A DNA stretch of 64,000 nucleotides from UBA2336 sp036787955 (lineage in GTDB: Bacteria > Bacteroidota > Bacteroidia > Cytophagales > Cyclobacteriaceae), in assembly GCA_036787955.1 (NCBI GenBank), contig DAIQOI010000006.1:1-64000 (forward strand), in the 5' to 3' direction. The position numbers and the translations under genes were made by a program. Shown piece by piece: positions 50,056 through 59,505 of the stretch (position 1 is its first letter; each line of letters opens with the position of its first letter). Below the pieces are notes generated by a model. That model searched no databases and was not told where the DNA came from. It saw only the letters and a list, made by a program, of their open reading frames with translations.

Positions 50056-51675
50056 TCAAACCAGTATCCGAACCGGGTCTTCCAGCAGGCTCTTCAGTGT
50101 TTTGAGAAATGCAGCACCAACCGCGCCATCCACAGCACGGTGATCGCACGACAAGGTTACTTTCATTACATGGCCGGGCACCAGCTGACCATCCTTCACC
50201 ACTGCCGTTTCCTTGATTCCGCCTACAGCCAGAATGCACGCATCGGGCGGGTTGATAATGGCAGTAAATTCCTCAATACCGAACATGCCCAGGTTGGATA
50301 TGGTAAAGGTGCTGCCCTCCCAGTCAGCAGGCTGCAGTTTTTTATCGTGCGCTTTTTGTGCCAGCTCCTTCACTTCGGCAGCAATGTGCGAGAGCGACTT
50401 GCTGTCGGCAAAACGCACCACAGGCACAACAAGACCATCTTTTACCGCTACTGCCACGCCTATATGAATGTGGTGGTTTTTCCGGATTTTATCGCCCAGC
50501 CAGCTAACATTTACATCCGGATGCTGGCGCAGGGCAGCAGCCACGGCTTTGATTACCAGGTCATTGAACGAAACTTTAACGGGGCTTATTTCATTGATGC
50601 TTTTACGCGCCTCGATGGCCTTATCCATGTTGATTTCCATGGTGAGATAGAAGTGCGGGGCGGTAAACATGCTCTCCGACAACCTGCGCGCAATGGTTTT
50701 GCGCATTTGCGACACAGGTATTTCTTCAAAGCTCTCCTTACCCACTACCTGCGGCAATACCAGGCCTGCTGCCAGGCCTTTGGTTGGTGTTTCAGCTTCG
50801 GGCCTGTAGTTCTCCACATCTCGTTTGGTGATGCGCCCATGGTCGCCAGTGCCTTTTATCTTGCGCAAATCATATCCGAGCTCGCGGGCCATCTTACGCG
50901 CCAGCGGTGAGGCCTTAATGCGGCCATCCTTGTCAGCCTCTTCCTTACTTACTTTGCTTTCGGCAGCAGGTGTTGCATCGGGCTGAACTTTTGCCTCCTG
51001 TTTTGACGATGAAGATGAGGTGGCGCCCTCTGCCTTGGCCTGATGGGCCTTCAGCAATGCCTGCCAGTCGGCATTGGGCTCTCCGATGATGGCCAACACC
51101 CCGTTTACCGGAACTGACTTGCCGACTTCGGCACCGATATACAACAATGTTCCCGTGTTGTACGACTCATATTCCATGGTGGCCTTGTCGGTTTCGATCT
51201 CGGCCAGTAATTCGCCCGACTTAACAGTATCGCCTACCTTTTTGTGCCAGGCTGCTATCACGCCCTCGGTCATCGTGTCGCTCAACTTGGGCATGATCAC
51301 AATCTCGGCTTTAATGCCTGTGGTTTCGGCTACCTCCCCAACCTTTGCCGGTTGCTCAGGTTTAACTGCTTGGGCTTTGATCCCGCCTGTTTCACTTGAC
51401 TGTTTGGCGCTTTCAAGCAGGGCCTTGTAATCTTCGCCTTTCTTACCGATGATGGCCAGTACATCATCCACTTTCACAGTTTCCCCTTCCTTGGCGCCCA
51501 GGTAAAGAATGGTGCCTTCGTTATACGATTCGTAATCCATCGTGGCTTTGTCGGTTTCAATTTCGGCCATCAGCTCACCGGCCTTTACCTGGTCGCCCAC
51601 CTTCTTATGCCATTTGGCGATAACGCCTTCGGTCATCGTATCGCTCATCTTGGGCATGCGGATAATTTCTGCCAT
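50056..51675 (-). CDS. pdhC: Pyruvate dehydrogenase E2 (dihydrolipoyl acetyltransferase)
   Basis: Core of the pyruvate dehydrogenase complex, 539 residues. Two lipoyl domains (residues ~1-75 and ~127-200), each with ETDKATM and its lipoylated Lys, then a linker, a peripheral-subunit-binding domain (ASPLARKMARELGYDLR, KGTGDHGRITKRDV) near 260-295, and a catalytic acetyltransferase domain with SCDHRAVDGAVGA near the end. A near-perfect promoter lies upstream. The E1-beta gene is 33 kb away in this window; E1-alpha is not present. Confidence 0.94.
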   Translation of the reverse strand: MAEIIRMPKMSDTMTEGVIAKWHKKVGDQVKAGELMAEIETDKATMDYESYNEGTILYLGAKEGETVKVDDVLAIIGKKGEDYKALLESAKQSSETGGIKAQAVKPEQPAKVGEVAETTGIKAEIVIMPKLSDTMTEGVIAAWHKKVGDTVKSGELLAEIETDKATMEYESYNTGTLLYIGAEVGKSVPVNGVLAIIGEPNADWQALLKAHQAKAEGATSSSSSKQEAKVQPDATPAAESKVSKEEADKDGRIKASPLARKMARELGYDLRKIKGTGDHGRITKRDVENYRPEAETPTKGLAAGLVLPQVVGKESFEEIPVSQMRKTIARRLSESMFTAPHFYLTMEINMDKAIEARKSINEISPVKVSFNDLVIKAVAAALRQHPDVNVSWLGDKIRKNHHIHIGVAVAVKDGLVVPVVRFADSKSLSHIAAEVKELAQKAHDKKLQPADWEGSTFTISNLGMFGIEEFTAIINPPDACILAVGGIKETAVVKDGQLVPGHVMKVTLSCDHRAVDGAVGAAFLKTLKSLLEDPVRILV

Positions 51676-51733
51676 GGTTTTCTTCGATTGAATATCAGCG
51701 AGTTAAAATTAAGTCAGCAAACTAAGCGAGTTT

Positions 51734-51764
51734 CAAAAATAGGGGTAAATCGAACATCATCAAA
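51734..51764 (-). promoter_or_regulatory. Predicted promoter of pdhC
   Basis: On the minus strand TTTG, exactly 19 bases, then TATTTTTG: a full match to the Bacteroidota consensus TTTG-N19-TAnnTTTG. The leader to the ATG is about 55 bases. Confidence 0.68.
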
Positions 51765-51775
51765 TCGAAAAAATA

Positions 51776-54751
51776 TCAAAAGCCAAGGGTACCTATAAGC
51801 AATTCAACCGAGGTGGTGCGGGCGGGTAATAAGCCATAACTGTACCTCACGCCAATGTCGAGTTGCGGCAGAAAACGCAGGATATTGATGTCAAATTTTG
51901 TTTCAACACCTGCCGACAGGTAGGTGGTTGAGCGGAAATTAGTGGCCGAGAATGTACTTGTGCCATAGGCATAGTCCAAGAAACCATTCAGGCGCAGTCG
52001 CTGGATATTAAGCAGCGGGCCAATTGCGATATCGGGATACCATACTGGCAGGGTGTAATTTGCCGACATGGTATAGAATTTCTGGTCGCGAAACACACTG
52101 ATACCGCGTGGAACAGGCACCTGATTAGGAAAAATGTAGGAATGATTGTCGGATACGGGCGCTGAAGGTGAAGTGCGCCTGAGTAACTCAATTTTTGTTT
52201 GCTGATAGCCCCAATAGCCCCACAGCGAATGGTGCCTGAACAAGCCCGGGAAATACAACAAAGTATAAAAAGAAAACTGATTCCCGGTGTAATCCGATTG
52301 CCTGAATGGGGTACCGTAGCCATGCATATAAAAAGCCTGACCCCACCTGCTGTTGATGTCCCTTCTGCTTCGTTTCAGCAGGCGGTAAGCCGACATGGAG
52401 AAATGGTTGTATAACAAAGTACCGTTACCCGGGTAACTGCGCAGCCAGTACACGGGTAGTTCGGGTGTGATGATTCGGCCGGTGCCGGTTATGGAATTGG
52501 TAAAGTCGGTTACCTGGGTATAGCCGATATAATTGCTTGCCGTAAAATTTCCGAGATAACGAGAACTGGTGGTAAGGAGCGGAATACGAAGACCCGCTTC
52601 AACAGTTTTTTCTTTCCACTTAAAAGTAAGCTCATCGGAAGTAAGCAACGTGTCGGTTCCTTCGATCCGGTAATACGATATGGTACCCTCATTAAGCTGA
52701 CGTGGCCCAAACAGTACGTTTACATCTACAATCGGAAACCAGTTCTGATAGCTCAACCCCACCCGCCACATGCCTGTCTGATCGGGGATATTGTAGAGAT
52801 AACCGGCCCGCCACGACACCGTGCTGAGCACATCCTGCGAAACAATACCGATGTCGGCCTGTGTAAGTTCGGTGTTGAAGTAAGCGCCCCAACTATAGGG
52901 ATTAAAGATGCCGGAAATTTTTCGGTAAGGCTTTGCCGGAAAATTGTTTTGTGGAACATCGCCCAGCAGGTTGGGATTGCCTTCCTGTTCGACCAGGTAT
53001 TGGAAATAGGATCTCACTTCGGGTGCCGGCTCATGGCGCTGCCACGTTTCCGGATTGAAAGGGACAGACACAACGTTTAGTCCATCGCGCGATTGCTCAT
53101 TGTAATAAATAGTTGATCCGTCGGGCGATACAGCGGGGTTATAGGCACCGTGCCGGCTTACGGTAACCCGGTAGCGTGTCCGGTCGGGCAAATGCAGGGC
53201 ATAGATATTGTCTGTTCCTCCGTCGGGAGAGTTGAACAACAACCAGGACTTATACAATACCGGATGGCCGATGTTTTCGCGGGTTTCCGGAATGATGGTC
53301 TCTTCCAATCCCTTCTGTACATCGAATAGCACAACCGAACGACCTCGTTTGGTGGTTTTCAAAACAACAATTTTCTTACCATCCTCACTCCAGCGCGGCA
53401 TGGAATAAAATGCATCCGAAGTTGTTGCCAGTTTTTGCAGTACATTGCCGCGGGTATCGAGAATAACCACCGACACCGAATAGTCAGTTGCTGACTCCAC
53501 CGCTACAATCTTTGTGGTATCAGGCGACAGGGCAGGCGCAGCATAACGGGCATGGTGTGTTACCCGTTTCAGTTTGCGTGTGTGCAAATCGTACAGCTTA
53601 ATATCTGAGTAGGTTTCCCTGCGCCAGCGCGGATGAAAAGTATATTCACTCCACACTATCCGCGTGCCCGATGCGGATAACATACCGTTATCTACAATAA
53701 TACCGGGCGTGAATACATGCTCATCTTTATTGCGATCAACCAAAACAAACTCATCAATATGCCCGATGCCCCTTTTCCATACGAGTATGCTTCCATCGGA
53801 TAAAACCTGAGGGTATTTGTAATCGGTATAACCTGTTCTTCGCTGATGCTGTGCTTCCGAATAGGAAGATATGTTTTGATTTGCGGCCAGCGAATCCCAC
53901 TCTTTTTTCAAATCTGCAGCCATTGCTTTGTACAACTGGGTTACATGCAGACCGGTCTCTTTGCGGATGGCCTGCGAAAAAGCAAACGGCATAAACGGAA
54001 ACTTCCAGGCACGCTGAGTTACCTTGTCCCATATCAGCGGATCGTTGGTGCGCTTGCGCAGGTAGCTCACCATATGATAGCCCAGCACATAGTGGTCGGG
54101 AATAAAGTGTTTGTACGATCTGAGATATTGCTTGTGGTAGTTGAACACCCGGCCTTCGGTAAGGTTGGTGCGCATAACCAGGGCAAACTGCGGAATGCGC
54201 CCGCGCCCGCTGGATGTAAAGGCTGTTTCAATGGCCACGGCATCCCCTTCCCAGAACCAGAGCGGTGCCGACATCTGTGCCAGGCCGGCCAGTGTGGCAG
54301 GACCAAACGCATAGTAGGCCAGCTTGTTGAGGCCCGTGCGTGCGCGGTCAAACTGCACCATGTGGCGGTATTCATGCACGGCAAGCTGATCGAGCCAATC
54401 GACCAGTCCGGTAAAATTGTAATCCTGAGGCGGCATGGTAAAAAATTCCGATCTGCGCGGCAGCAGACTTACAAAGCCATTGGATATGGCCGTGCGGTTT
54501 TGTAATACAACGGTAAAACGATGAGGTGGCCTGCGCAGGGATTGTGATTCGGGAATACGGATATGTTCCAGTGTGTTGGCCACACGAAGGGCGGTTGTCT
54601 CAAAACCAGCGGGATAGAGAACCCGGAAGCCGGGTGTGCGGATTTGCTGAAAGCGGATGGAAGGCCGGTTATTGTCCAATATCTCGGTGGGCTGGCCTGA
54701 TGAGGGGAAAAACAAAATAAAAGTGAGAAAAAAAATTGTCCCTGTTCGCAT
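51776..54751 (-). CDS. Exported HEXXH metallopeptidase-like / beta-propeller / outer-membrane barrel protein
   Basis: A 991-residue protein from MRTGTIFFLTFILFF (signal peptide; an ATG seven codons upstream also exists). Residues ~30-290 look like a gluzincin of the peptidase MA type: HEYRHMVQ at ~126-133 and WFWEGDAVAIE at ~165-175, giving two zinc His and a third Glu ligand. Residues ~310-590 have TolB/WD40-like propeller strands (PQVLSDGSILVW, PALSPDTTKIVAVE, MPRWSEDGKKIVVL, NPAVSPDGSTIYYNE). The last ~380 residues are aromatic-rich beta strands ending in IGTLGF, like an outer-membrane barrel. Large, surface-exposed; function unknown. Confidence 0.75.
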   Translation of the reverse strand: MRTGTIFFLTFILFFPSSGQPTEILDNNRPSIRFQQIRTPGFRVLYPAGFETTALRVANTLEHIRIPESQSLRRPPHRFTVVLQNRTAISNGFVSLLPRRSEFFTMPPQDYNFTGLVDWLDQLAVHEYRHMVQFDRARTGLNKLAYYAFGPATLAGLAQMSAPLWFWEGDAVAIETAFTSSGRGRIPQFALVMRTNLTEGRVFNYHKQYLRSYKHFIPDHYVLGYHMVSYLRKRTNDPLIWDKVTQRAWKFPFMPFAFSQAIRKETGLHVTQLYKAMAADLKKEWDSLAANQNISSYSEAQHQRRTGYTDYKYPQVLSDGSILVWKRGIGHIDEFVLVDRNKDEHVFTPGIIVDNGMLSASGTRIVWSEYTFHPRWRRETYSDIKLYDLHTRKLKRVTHHARYAAPALSPDTTKIVAVESATDYSVSVVILDTRGNVLQKLATTSDAFYSMPRWSEDGKKIVVLKTTKRGRSVVLFDVQKGLEETIIPETRENIGHPVLYKSWLLFNSPDGGTDNIYALHLPDRTRYRVTVSRHGAYNPAVSPDGSTIYYNEQSRDGLNVVSVPFNPETWQRHEPAPEVRSYFQYLVEQEGNPNLLGDVPQNNFPAKPYRKISGIFNPYSWGAYFNTELTQADIGIVSQDVLSTVSWRAGYLYNIPDQTGMWRVGLSYQNWFPIVDVNVLFGPRQLNEGTISYYRIEGTDTLLTSDELTFKWKEKTVEAGLRIPLLTTSSRYLGNFTASNYIGYTQVTDFTNSITGTGRIITPELPVYWLRSYPGNGTLLYNHFSMSAYRLLKRSRRDINSRWGQAFYMHGYGTPFRQSDYTGNQFSFYTLLYFPGLFRHHSLWGYWGYQQTKIELLRRTSPSAPVSDNHSYIFPNQVPVPRGISVFRDQKFYTMSANYTLPVWYPDIAIGPLLNIQRLRLNGFLDYAYGTSTFSATNFRSTTYLSAGVETKFDINILRFLPQLDIGVRYSYGLLPARTTSVELLIGTLGF

Positions 54752-54761
54752 AGTAAAGCAG

Positions 54762-54769
54762 TAATTTTG
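54762..54769 (+). promoter_or_regulatory. Predicted -7 box of the 47-residue membrane protein gene
   Basis: TAATTTTG, full match to TAnnTTTG, nine bases before the ATG. A TTG at 54736-54738 lies 23 bases upstream of it, near the upper spacing limit. Confidence 0.45.
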
Positions 54770-54778
54770 CAACGGTTA

Positions 54779-54922
54779 ATGCAAAAAAACAAGCACCTGA
54801 GTGTTATGTTTAAAAAACTTAAGGAACTCTATAAAACCTACGAGCCTTACATAAGGGTTGATTTGATTATGTATGGCGTAATGATAGTGATGATTATTGT
54901 CTACTTGGTTTTCTTTAGTTAA
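54779..54922 (+). CDS. Small single-helix membrane protein (47 aa)
   Basis: A short gene with its own promoter and terminator. The N-terminal half is basic (MQKNKHLSVMFKKLKELYKT), then ends in a hydrophobic helix (LIMYGVMIVMIIVYLVFF). An internal Met nine codons on gives a 38-residue form, MFKKLKELYKTYEPYIRVD, which may be the true start. It is divergent from the large HEXXH/propeller gene. I do not know a function; single-helix proteins of this kind are often partners of larger membrane proteins. Confidence 0.62.
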   Translation: MQKNKHLSVMFKKLKELYKTYEPYIRVDLIMYGVMIVMIIVYLVFFS

Positions 54923-54925
54923 GAA

Positions 54926-54953
54926 AAAAACCACCCTTTTCAGGGTGGTTTTT
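54926..54953. terminator. Bidirectional terminator
   Basis: An 11-bp stem AAAACCACCCT / AGGGTGGTTTT with a TTTC loop, an A-run on its left and a T-run on its right. It serves the small membrane protein (plus) and the convergent TonB receptor (minus). Confidence 0.85.
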
Positions 54954-54971
54954 CCCAAAATAGAGATCAGG

Positions 54972-57728
54972 TTAAAACTTATAGCTAAGTTGAACCTGAA
55001 ACATCGTGCCCAGCTGACTGAAGTGAGAGCCGTCATAGGTTACCACCGGATACCTTCCGTTAAAGGTAATGTTGTTAATCTGGTCACGAACCTGTACAGG
55101 GTCGTTCAGAATAGCCTCACCGGCAGCATTTTCGGCAAGGATCTCGTATTTCGGAAATACGTTGAGTATATTCTGAAGAGTAACACCGGCATTCAGTTTC
55201 TGGGTGATGTTATACATAACACTCAAATCGGTTACAACCTTGGGAATAAACCTAATCTTGAGGTTTTCATCCAGATCGGCATTGTTAAATTCCGTAGGAC
55301 CGAACAACGTATTGTTCAGATTGAACAAGAATTTTCCGAGAGAATAATCAATGCCCAGAATGGCCTTATACTTCGGGCGGCTCGTGGTGAGAAGTGACTC
55401 CTGGGTCTGGTTGTAAATGTCATACCCAAAATCGGCATTTAGTTTTTCCCATCCACCTACCAGCTCATTTTTCAGCATGTAGTTGGCTGCAAGGTTGGCA
55501 GCAACTTTTCCGGTGCCCAGGGAGAGGTTACGCACACTGGCCACTACATCAAAACCTGACGTCCTGGTTTCGGCAGCGTTAATGAAAAAACTGATGTTAT
55601 CAATAGGTATCCCATTAATGTTGTCCGATACTTCGTTGCTGTAAATAATCCGGTCACGAATCCGGACGTAGAAATAATCCACAGTCAGGGAAAAATTGGT
55701 GTTGGGATTAAGGCCAATTCCTACGGCCAGGTTATTTGCTCTTTCAGCTTTTAACCTTGGCACACCCAGCAATCGAGCTTCACGGCTTAGGTTATTGGCC
55801 AGGCCAGTATTCACAATATCACCGCCAACAAATGAGGCCTGTGTAAGCGAGAGATATTTCTGATGCAGAGTAGGCGCACGGAAACCGGTGGATACAGAGC
55901 CGCGCAGCGTCAGCTTATCAGCTATTTTGTAGCGAGATGTAATCTTATAAACATTGGCTGATCCAAAATCAGAATAGAGTTCCGACCGGAAGGTACCTCC
56001 GATTAAAAAAGCTTCGGATATATCCCAGGTCAGGTCAACATAGGCGCCAAGGTTAAACCGATTGGCCTTGATGGCATTACTTTGAGGAAAACCAGGGAAA
56101 GAGTTGGCTCCTTCGCTGTAATAGGAAGCTGTATCACCATGTATCAACTCCCAGTTTTCCGAACGAAACTCTGACCCCAGGGCTACAAACAATTTTTCAG
56201 CCACTGGTCTGGAAAAATCTATATTTCCGACCAGATGATTAAAAGCAAAGCCACCTGGTTTAAACGCTATTGGGCTGTTTTTTACCATTGCCCTGTTTAC
56301 GGTATTTTCGACAGTGAAAAGCATTTTGTTGCCCCCTACTGTTAAGCTGATATCCTGTTTCCAGCCTCCCAGGTCAGCAGATCGTAACCCAATGGTAGCG
56401 TTATAATCGGTGAGGTCTCCGTCAAAAGTAGGCTGATAGCCAATGTATCCTTCATATAAACCCGCTGCTTTATCGGCTGCAAAGGCTGCCTGTACGGCAG
56501 CTCCGTTTGGGCCTCCCGTGTAGTCATCCCCTGTATAATCCGGTGCCCCCGGAATTCTTTTATGCAATAAGCCTTGGTCAATGCGCCAGTAGGGCTGGCG
56601 ATAGTTGGCAAAGCTGTTGGTTTTTCGGTACACGTAGGCTGCGTTTCCATATACCTCAGTATTGTCATTCAGGGGAAGAATGGAATTGATTAAAAACCGT
56701 GCAGTAGTATTTTCCGGTGTTCCATTTTTGTTTAACCCGTCCGGGAATCTGGCCAGAAAGGCATTCACGCCGTTCCGGGCATTCAGCGAGCCATCAGTCA
56801 GGTCGATAAAATCACGGTCCGGATCAATTTTATCCTTCCGGTTGGTCAGCTCCTGATGCTGAAAAGATGCGTGGTAGTTAATAAATCCCCTGGTTCCGAC
56901 ATTACCCCCGCTGTTATAACTTACACCGTATCCGAAACCACCGTATTTCAATGTTGATCCGGTATTAACCGATACCGAAGTTCCTTCATATCGATCTTTT
57001 AAAATAACATTCATTACGCCGGCTATTGCATCAGAACCGTATTGTGCTGATGCACCGTCCCGAAGTATTTCAACCCGTTTAATTGCATCTATGGGTATAG
57101 CTGTCAAATCGGCACCGGTTTCACCGCGGCCTGGTGAGGTCTGGGTGTAAACCAATGCTGTAAGATTTTTGCGCTTTCCGTTTATCAGAATAAGGGTGCG
57201 GCTTGGCCCCAGGTTCCTTATTTCGTAAGGATCAAAAAGAGATGTTGCATCGTTTACCGGAGTGTTCACGGTATTGAATGAAGGCACACGGTACTGAAGT
57301 GTTTTATCAAAGGTAATCTGGCCCGTAGAAGTCAAATCACGAATGTTCAGATTATCAACCGGCAGAGGGGTGTCGGTAATGGTTCGCTGCGGGCCACGAC
57401 TACCAACGGCAATAACCACTTCCTGAAGCTCACTTGCAGAAGGTACAAGACTAACAGCAACAAAATTTCCGGCAGGAATTTGAACCTCCTGTGTGGTGTA
57501 CCCAACAAAAGATATTATCAGCGTGTTTGCTGTATTCGGCACATCAATGGTAAATCTTCCGTTGGTGTCGGTTGAGGTACCAAGATTGGTGCCCTTGACC
57601 ACAATATTAACTCCGGCCAGCGGATTGCCGTCAGATTGATCGGATACCATCCCGGAAACCGATCGGGTTTGGGCAAAGCCTGCAAATGCTATACAGACCA
57701 CACCCATAAGTAGTAGTAATCGTCTCAT
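54972..57728 (-). CDS. TonB-dependent outer-membrane receptor
   Basis: Energised import across the outer membrane, 918 residues. Signal peptide MRRLLLLMGVVCIAFAGFAQ; a carboxypeptidase-D-like domain at ~22-105 (VSGMVSDQSDGNPLAGVN, FVGYTTQEV); a plug at ~110-235 (GPSRTLILINGKRKN, ILRDGASAQYGSDAIAGV); then the barrel, ending QVQLSYKF. No SusD partner is adjacent, so a SusCD glycan pair is unlikely. The substrate is unknown. Confidence 0.93.
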   Translation of the reverse strand: MRRLLLLMGVVCIAFAGFAQTRSVSGMVSDQSDGNPLAGVNIVVKGTNLGTSTDTNGRFTIDVPNTANTLIISFVGYTTQEVQIPAGNFVAVSLVPSASELQEVVIAVGSRGPQRTITDTPLPVDNLNIRDLTSTGQITFDKTLQYRVPSFNTVNTPVNDATSLFDPYEIRNLGPSRTLILINGKRKNLTALVYTQTSPGRGETGADLTAIPIDAIKRVEILRDGASAQYGSDAIAGVMNVILKDRYEGTSVSVNTGSTLKYGGFGYGVSYNSGGNVGTRGFINYHASFQHQELTNRKDKIDPDRDFIDLTDGSLNARNGVNAFLARFPDGLNKNGTPENTTARFLINSILPLNDNTEVYGNAAYVYRKTNSFANYRQPYWRIDQGLLHKRIPGAPDYTGDDYTGGPNGAAVQAAFAADKAAGLYEGYIGYQPTFDGDLTDYNATIGLRSADLGGWKQDISLTVGGNKMLFTVENTVNRAMVKNSPIAFKPGGFAFNHLVGNIDFSRPVAEKLFVALGSEFRSENWELIHGDTASYYSEGANSFPGFPQSNAIKANRFNLGAYVDLTWDISEAFLIGGTFRSELYSDFGSANVYKITSRYKIADKLTLRGSVSTGFRAPTLHQKYLSLTQASFVGGDIVNTGLANNLSREARLLGVPRLKAERANNLAVGIGLNPNTNFSLTVDYFYVRIRDRIIYSNEVSDNINGIPIDNISFFINAAETRTSGFDVVASVRNLSLGTGKVAANLAANYMLKNELVGGWEKLNADFGYDIYNQTQESLLTTSRPKYKAILGIDYSLGKFLFNLNNTLFGPTEFNNADLDENLKIRFIPKVVTDLSVMYNITQKLNAGVTLQNILNVFPKYEILAENAAGEAILNDPVQVRDQINNITFNGRYPVVTYDGSHFSQLGTMFQVQLSYKF

Positions 57729-57750
57729 AGAGTAATTGGTTTAGGTGGGT

Positions 57751-57780
57751 CGAATATAAAAAAAGTAATTTGCCTGACAA
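57751..57780 (-). promoter_or_regulatory. Predicted promoter of the TonB receptor gene
   Basis: On the minus strand TTG, 19 bases, then TATATTCG (seven of eight), 22 bases before the ATG. It fills the 53-base gap after the bestrophin gene, so the receptor can be transcribed independently. Confidence 0.5.
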
Positions 57781-57781
57781 C

Positions 57782-58666
57782 CTACCTGCTATTGAAAACT
57801 TCCTGAATATTATCCTTTATCTTCACTGCCAGCTCATCGGTAGGTAAATCATTCACGTCTTTGCCAAAAGGTTCTTCTATTTCTTCGGATATCAGCTCAA
57901 CACTCAGCAAAACGAAAGTTATTAACAAGACAGCCAGGATAGTTATGTATTTAAACGTTGTTACAAAGCCGAAAGGCAGGGTTATAATGTAAGTAAAGAT
58001 GAACTTTTTAATGTACATGCTGTAGGAATACGGAATGGGTGTATTTTTTATGCGTTCGCATGCACCAATAATGTCAATGAAATCCTTTAATTCCTTATCC
58101 AGCACAAAAAACTGCTCACCCGTGAGTTTACCTTGCTTATACAACCGGTTTACCCTGTCATACATCATGCCGGCAATGGCATTGGGTTTATGCTGCGCAG
58201 CCAACAGTTTTTTTTCTGCTTCTTTATCCGGTATCTCCAGTTCATCTAAGTTTATGCCGTTTCGCAAATGTTCCTTCGATGCAAAAACAAAATTGGGAAT
58301 CATCCGCGCAAACCATTCGCGGTTTTCCAAATCACCGGCATCCAGGTAAGCACTGAGCTTCAAGGCAAAATTACGCGTGCTGTTCACCATGCTCCCCCAA
58401 AGTTTTCTTCCTTCCCACCAGCGATCATAGGCACTGTTAATCCGGAAGACCAGAAACAAACCTAGTACAACACCGAGCAAAGAATGCAAGGCGGTAGTAC
58501 TGGTAAACTCTTCCTTGTCAGGATGAATGACTTCGAGTATGATGTAACAAACTATAAAAGTAAAGAAAGCCATGAATACCAGAGAAGGCAGGAGCGTACG
58601 CATAACAAAGCGGCTGTAGGAATGGAATATCAGCGAAAACCAGGCTTTGGGGTTATATTTTATCAT
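57782..58666 (-). CDS. Bestrophin-like channel protein
   Basis: A 294-residue membrane protein of the bestrophin/UPF0187 family, ion channels in animals and bacteria. Four hydrophobic segments; signatures LVFRINSAYDRWWEGRKLWG and a long soluble stretch, then CERIKNTPIPYSYSMYIKKF and LPFGFVTTFKYITIL. Bacterial members conduct cations. It is upstream of the TonB receptor on the same strand. Confidence 0.9.
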   Translation of the reverse strand: MIKYNPKAWFSLIFHSYSRFVMRTLLPSLVFMAFFTFIVCYIILEVIHPDKEEFTSTTALHSLLGVVLGLFLVFRINSAYDRWWEGRKLWGSMVNSTRNFALKLSAYLDAGDLENREWFARMIPNFVFASKEHLRNGINLDELEIPDKEAEKKLLAAQHKPNAIAGMMYDRVNRLYKQGKLTGEQFFVLDKELKDFIDIIGACERIKNTPIPYSYSMYIKKFIFTYIITLPFGFVTTFKYITILAVLLITFVLLSVELISEEIEEPFGKDVNDLPTDELAVKIKDNIQEVFNSR

Positions 58667-58745
58667 GAAACTTTTAAATTAATGGATAAATAAAATCCTT
58701 TCTGGTTTTATCTACAACTGCGCTAAATTGCGTTACCAAATTTAT

Positions 58746-59492
58746 ATGGAAAGAATATTTTTTTATTGCCTCATATTTTGGGGTTTTATTTGCTCAGCAT
58801 CCGCACAACAGGATTTCCTGGTAACCCTGAAAGGTGACACCCTTTACGGAACAGTTTTTTGTACGTGGATCGGTCAGTCGCAACGTATTGAGTACAGCAC
58901 CGGAAAGAAAAAACAGTTCTTCACTCCGGTGCAGATCCGACACTTCCGATCCGGAAACGAAAACTATTTTCCTGTGCGCACCGCCAACGGTTATCAGATC
59001 ATGAAACTCTTAAAGCCGGGCTACCTCAGCCTCTATGCTTTCCAACTGGAAAATCAGATTTCATGGGACGGGTTGTATCTGCTTAAGAAGGACGGTACTG
59101 GCATGGAATATTCCGGGCTGCTTTTTAAAAAGAGGGTGTCTAAGTTTCTGGAAGACTGCCCCGTTGTAAGCCAGCAGGTTGAAGAAAAGGAGTTGAAACG
59201 CAGTGATCTTGACGAAATTATTGACCTGTATAACCAGTGCATCGAACAGCGAACACAGGAGCAGACCACCACATCGCAAATGCTGTTGCGCTGGGAAGAA
59301 TTAGAGCAAAAGATAATGGCTAAACCCGATTTTGAAGGCCGGACAGATGCGCTGGATATGATCCGGGAAATTAAAAGGAAAGTTGACAACAAGGAACCTG
59401 TACCGAAGTTTCTTCGTGAAAGCCTGCGCACGCTTCTGAAACCCCACGCAGATCTATCCGAGTTGCTGGAACAACTGCTTACGAAAATATAG
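58746..59492 (+). CDS. Exported protein of unknown function
   Basis: A 248-residue protein from MERIFFYCLIFWGFICSASAQ (signal peptide). The mature part opens with FLVTLKGDTLYGTVFCTW, a GDTLxGxV pattern seen in many exported Bacteroidota proteins, followed by beta strands (RIEYSTGKKKQFFTP) and a long charged helical C-terminus. A lipoprotein gene follows 13 bases after it. Confidence 0.65.
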   Translation: MERIFFYCLIFWGFICSASAQQDFLVTLKGDTLYGTVFCTWIGQSQRIEYSTGKKKQFFTPVQIRHFRSGNENYFPVRTANGYQIMKLLKPGYLSLYAFQLENQISWDGLYLLKKDGTGMEYSGLLFKKRVSKFLEDCPVVSQQVEEKELKRSDLDEIIDLYNQCIEQRTQEQTTTSQMLLRWEELEQKIMAKPDFEGRTDALDMIREIKRKVDNKEPVPKFLRESLRTLLKPHADLSELLEQLLTKI

Positions 59493-59505
59493 CCTGTTAA
59501 GTAAC

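Noticed and set aside
49942..50910. 322-codon open frame on the plus strand
   Set aside because: It lies antisense to hslV and pdhC, both complete and well conserved; the translation has no recognisable domain.
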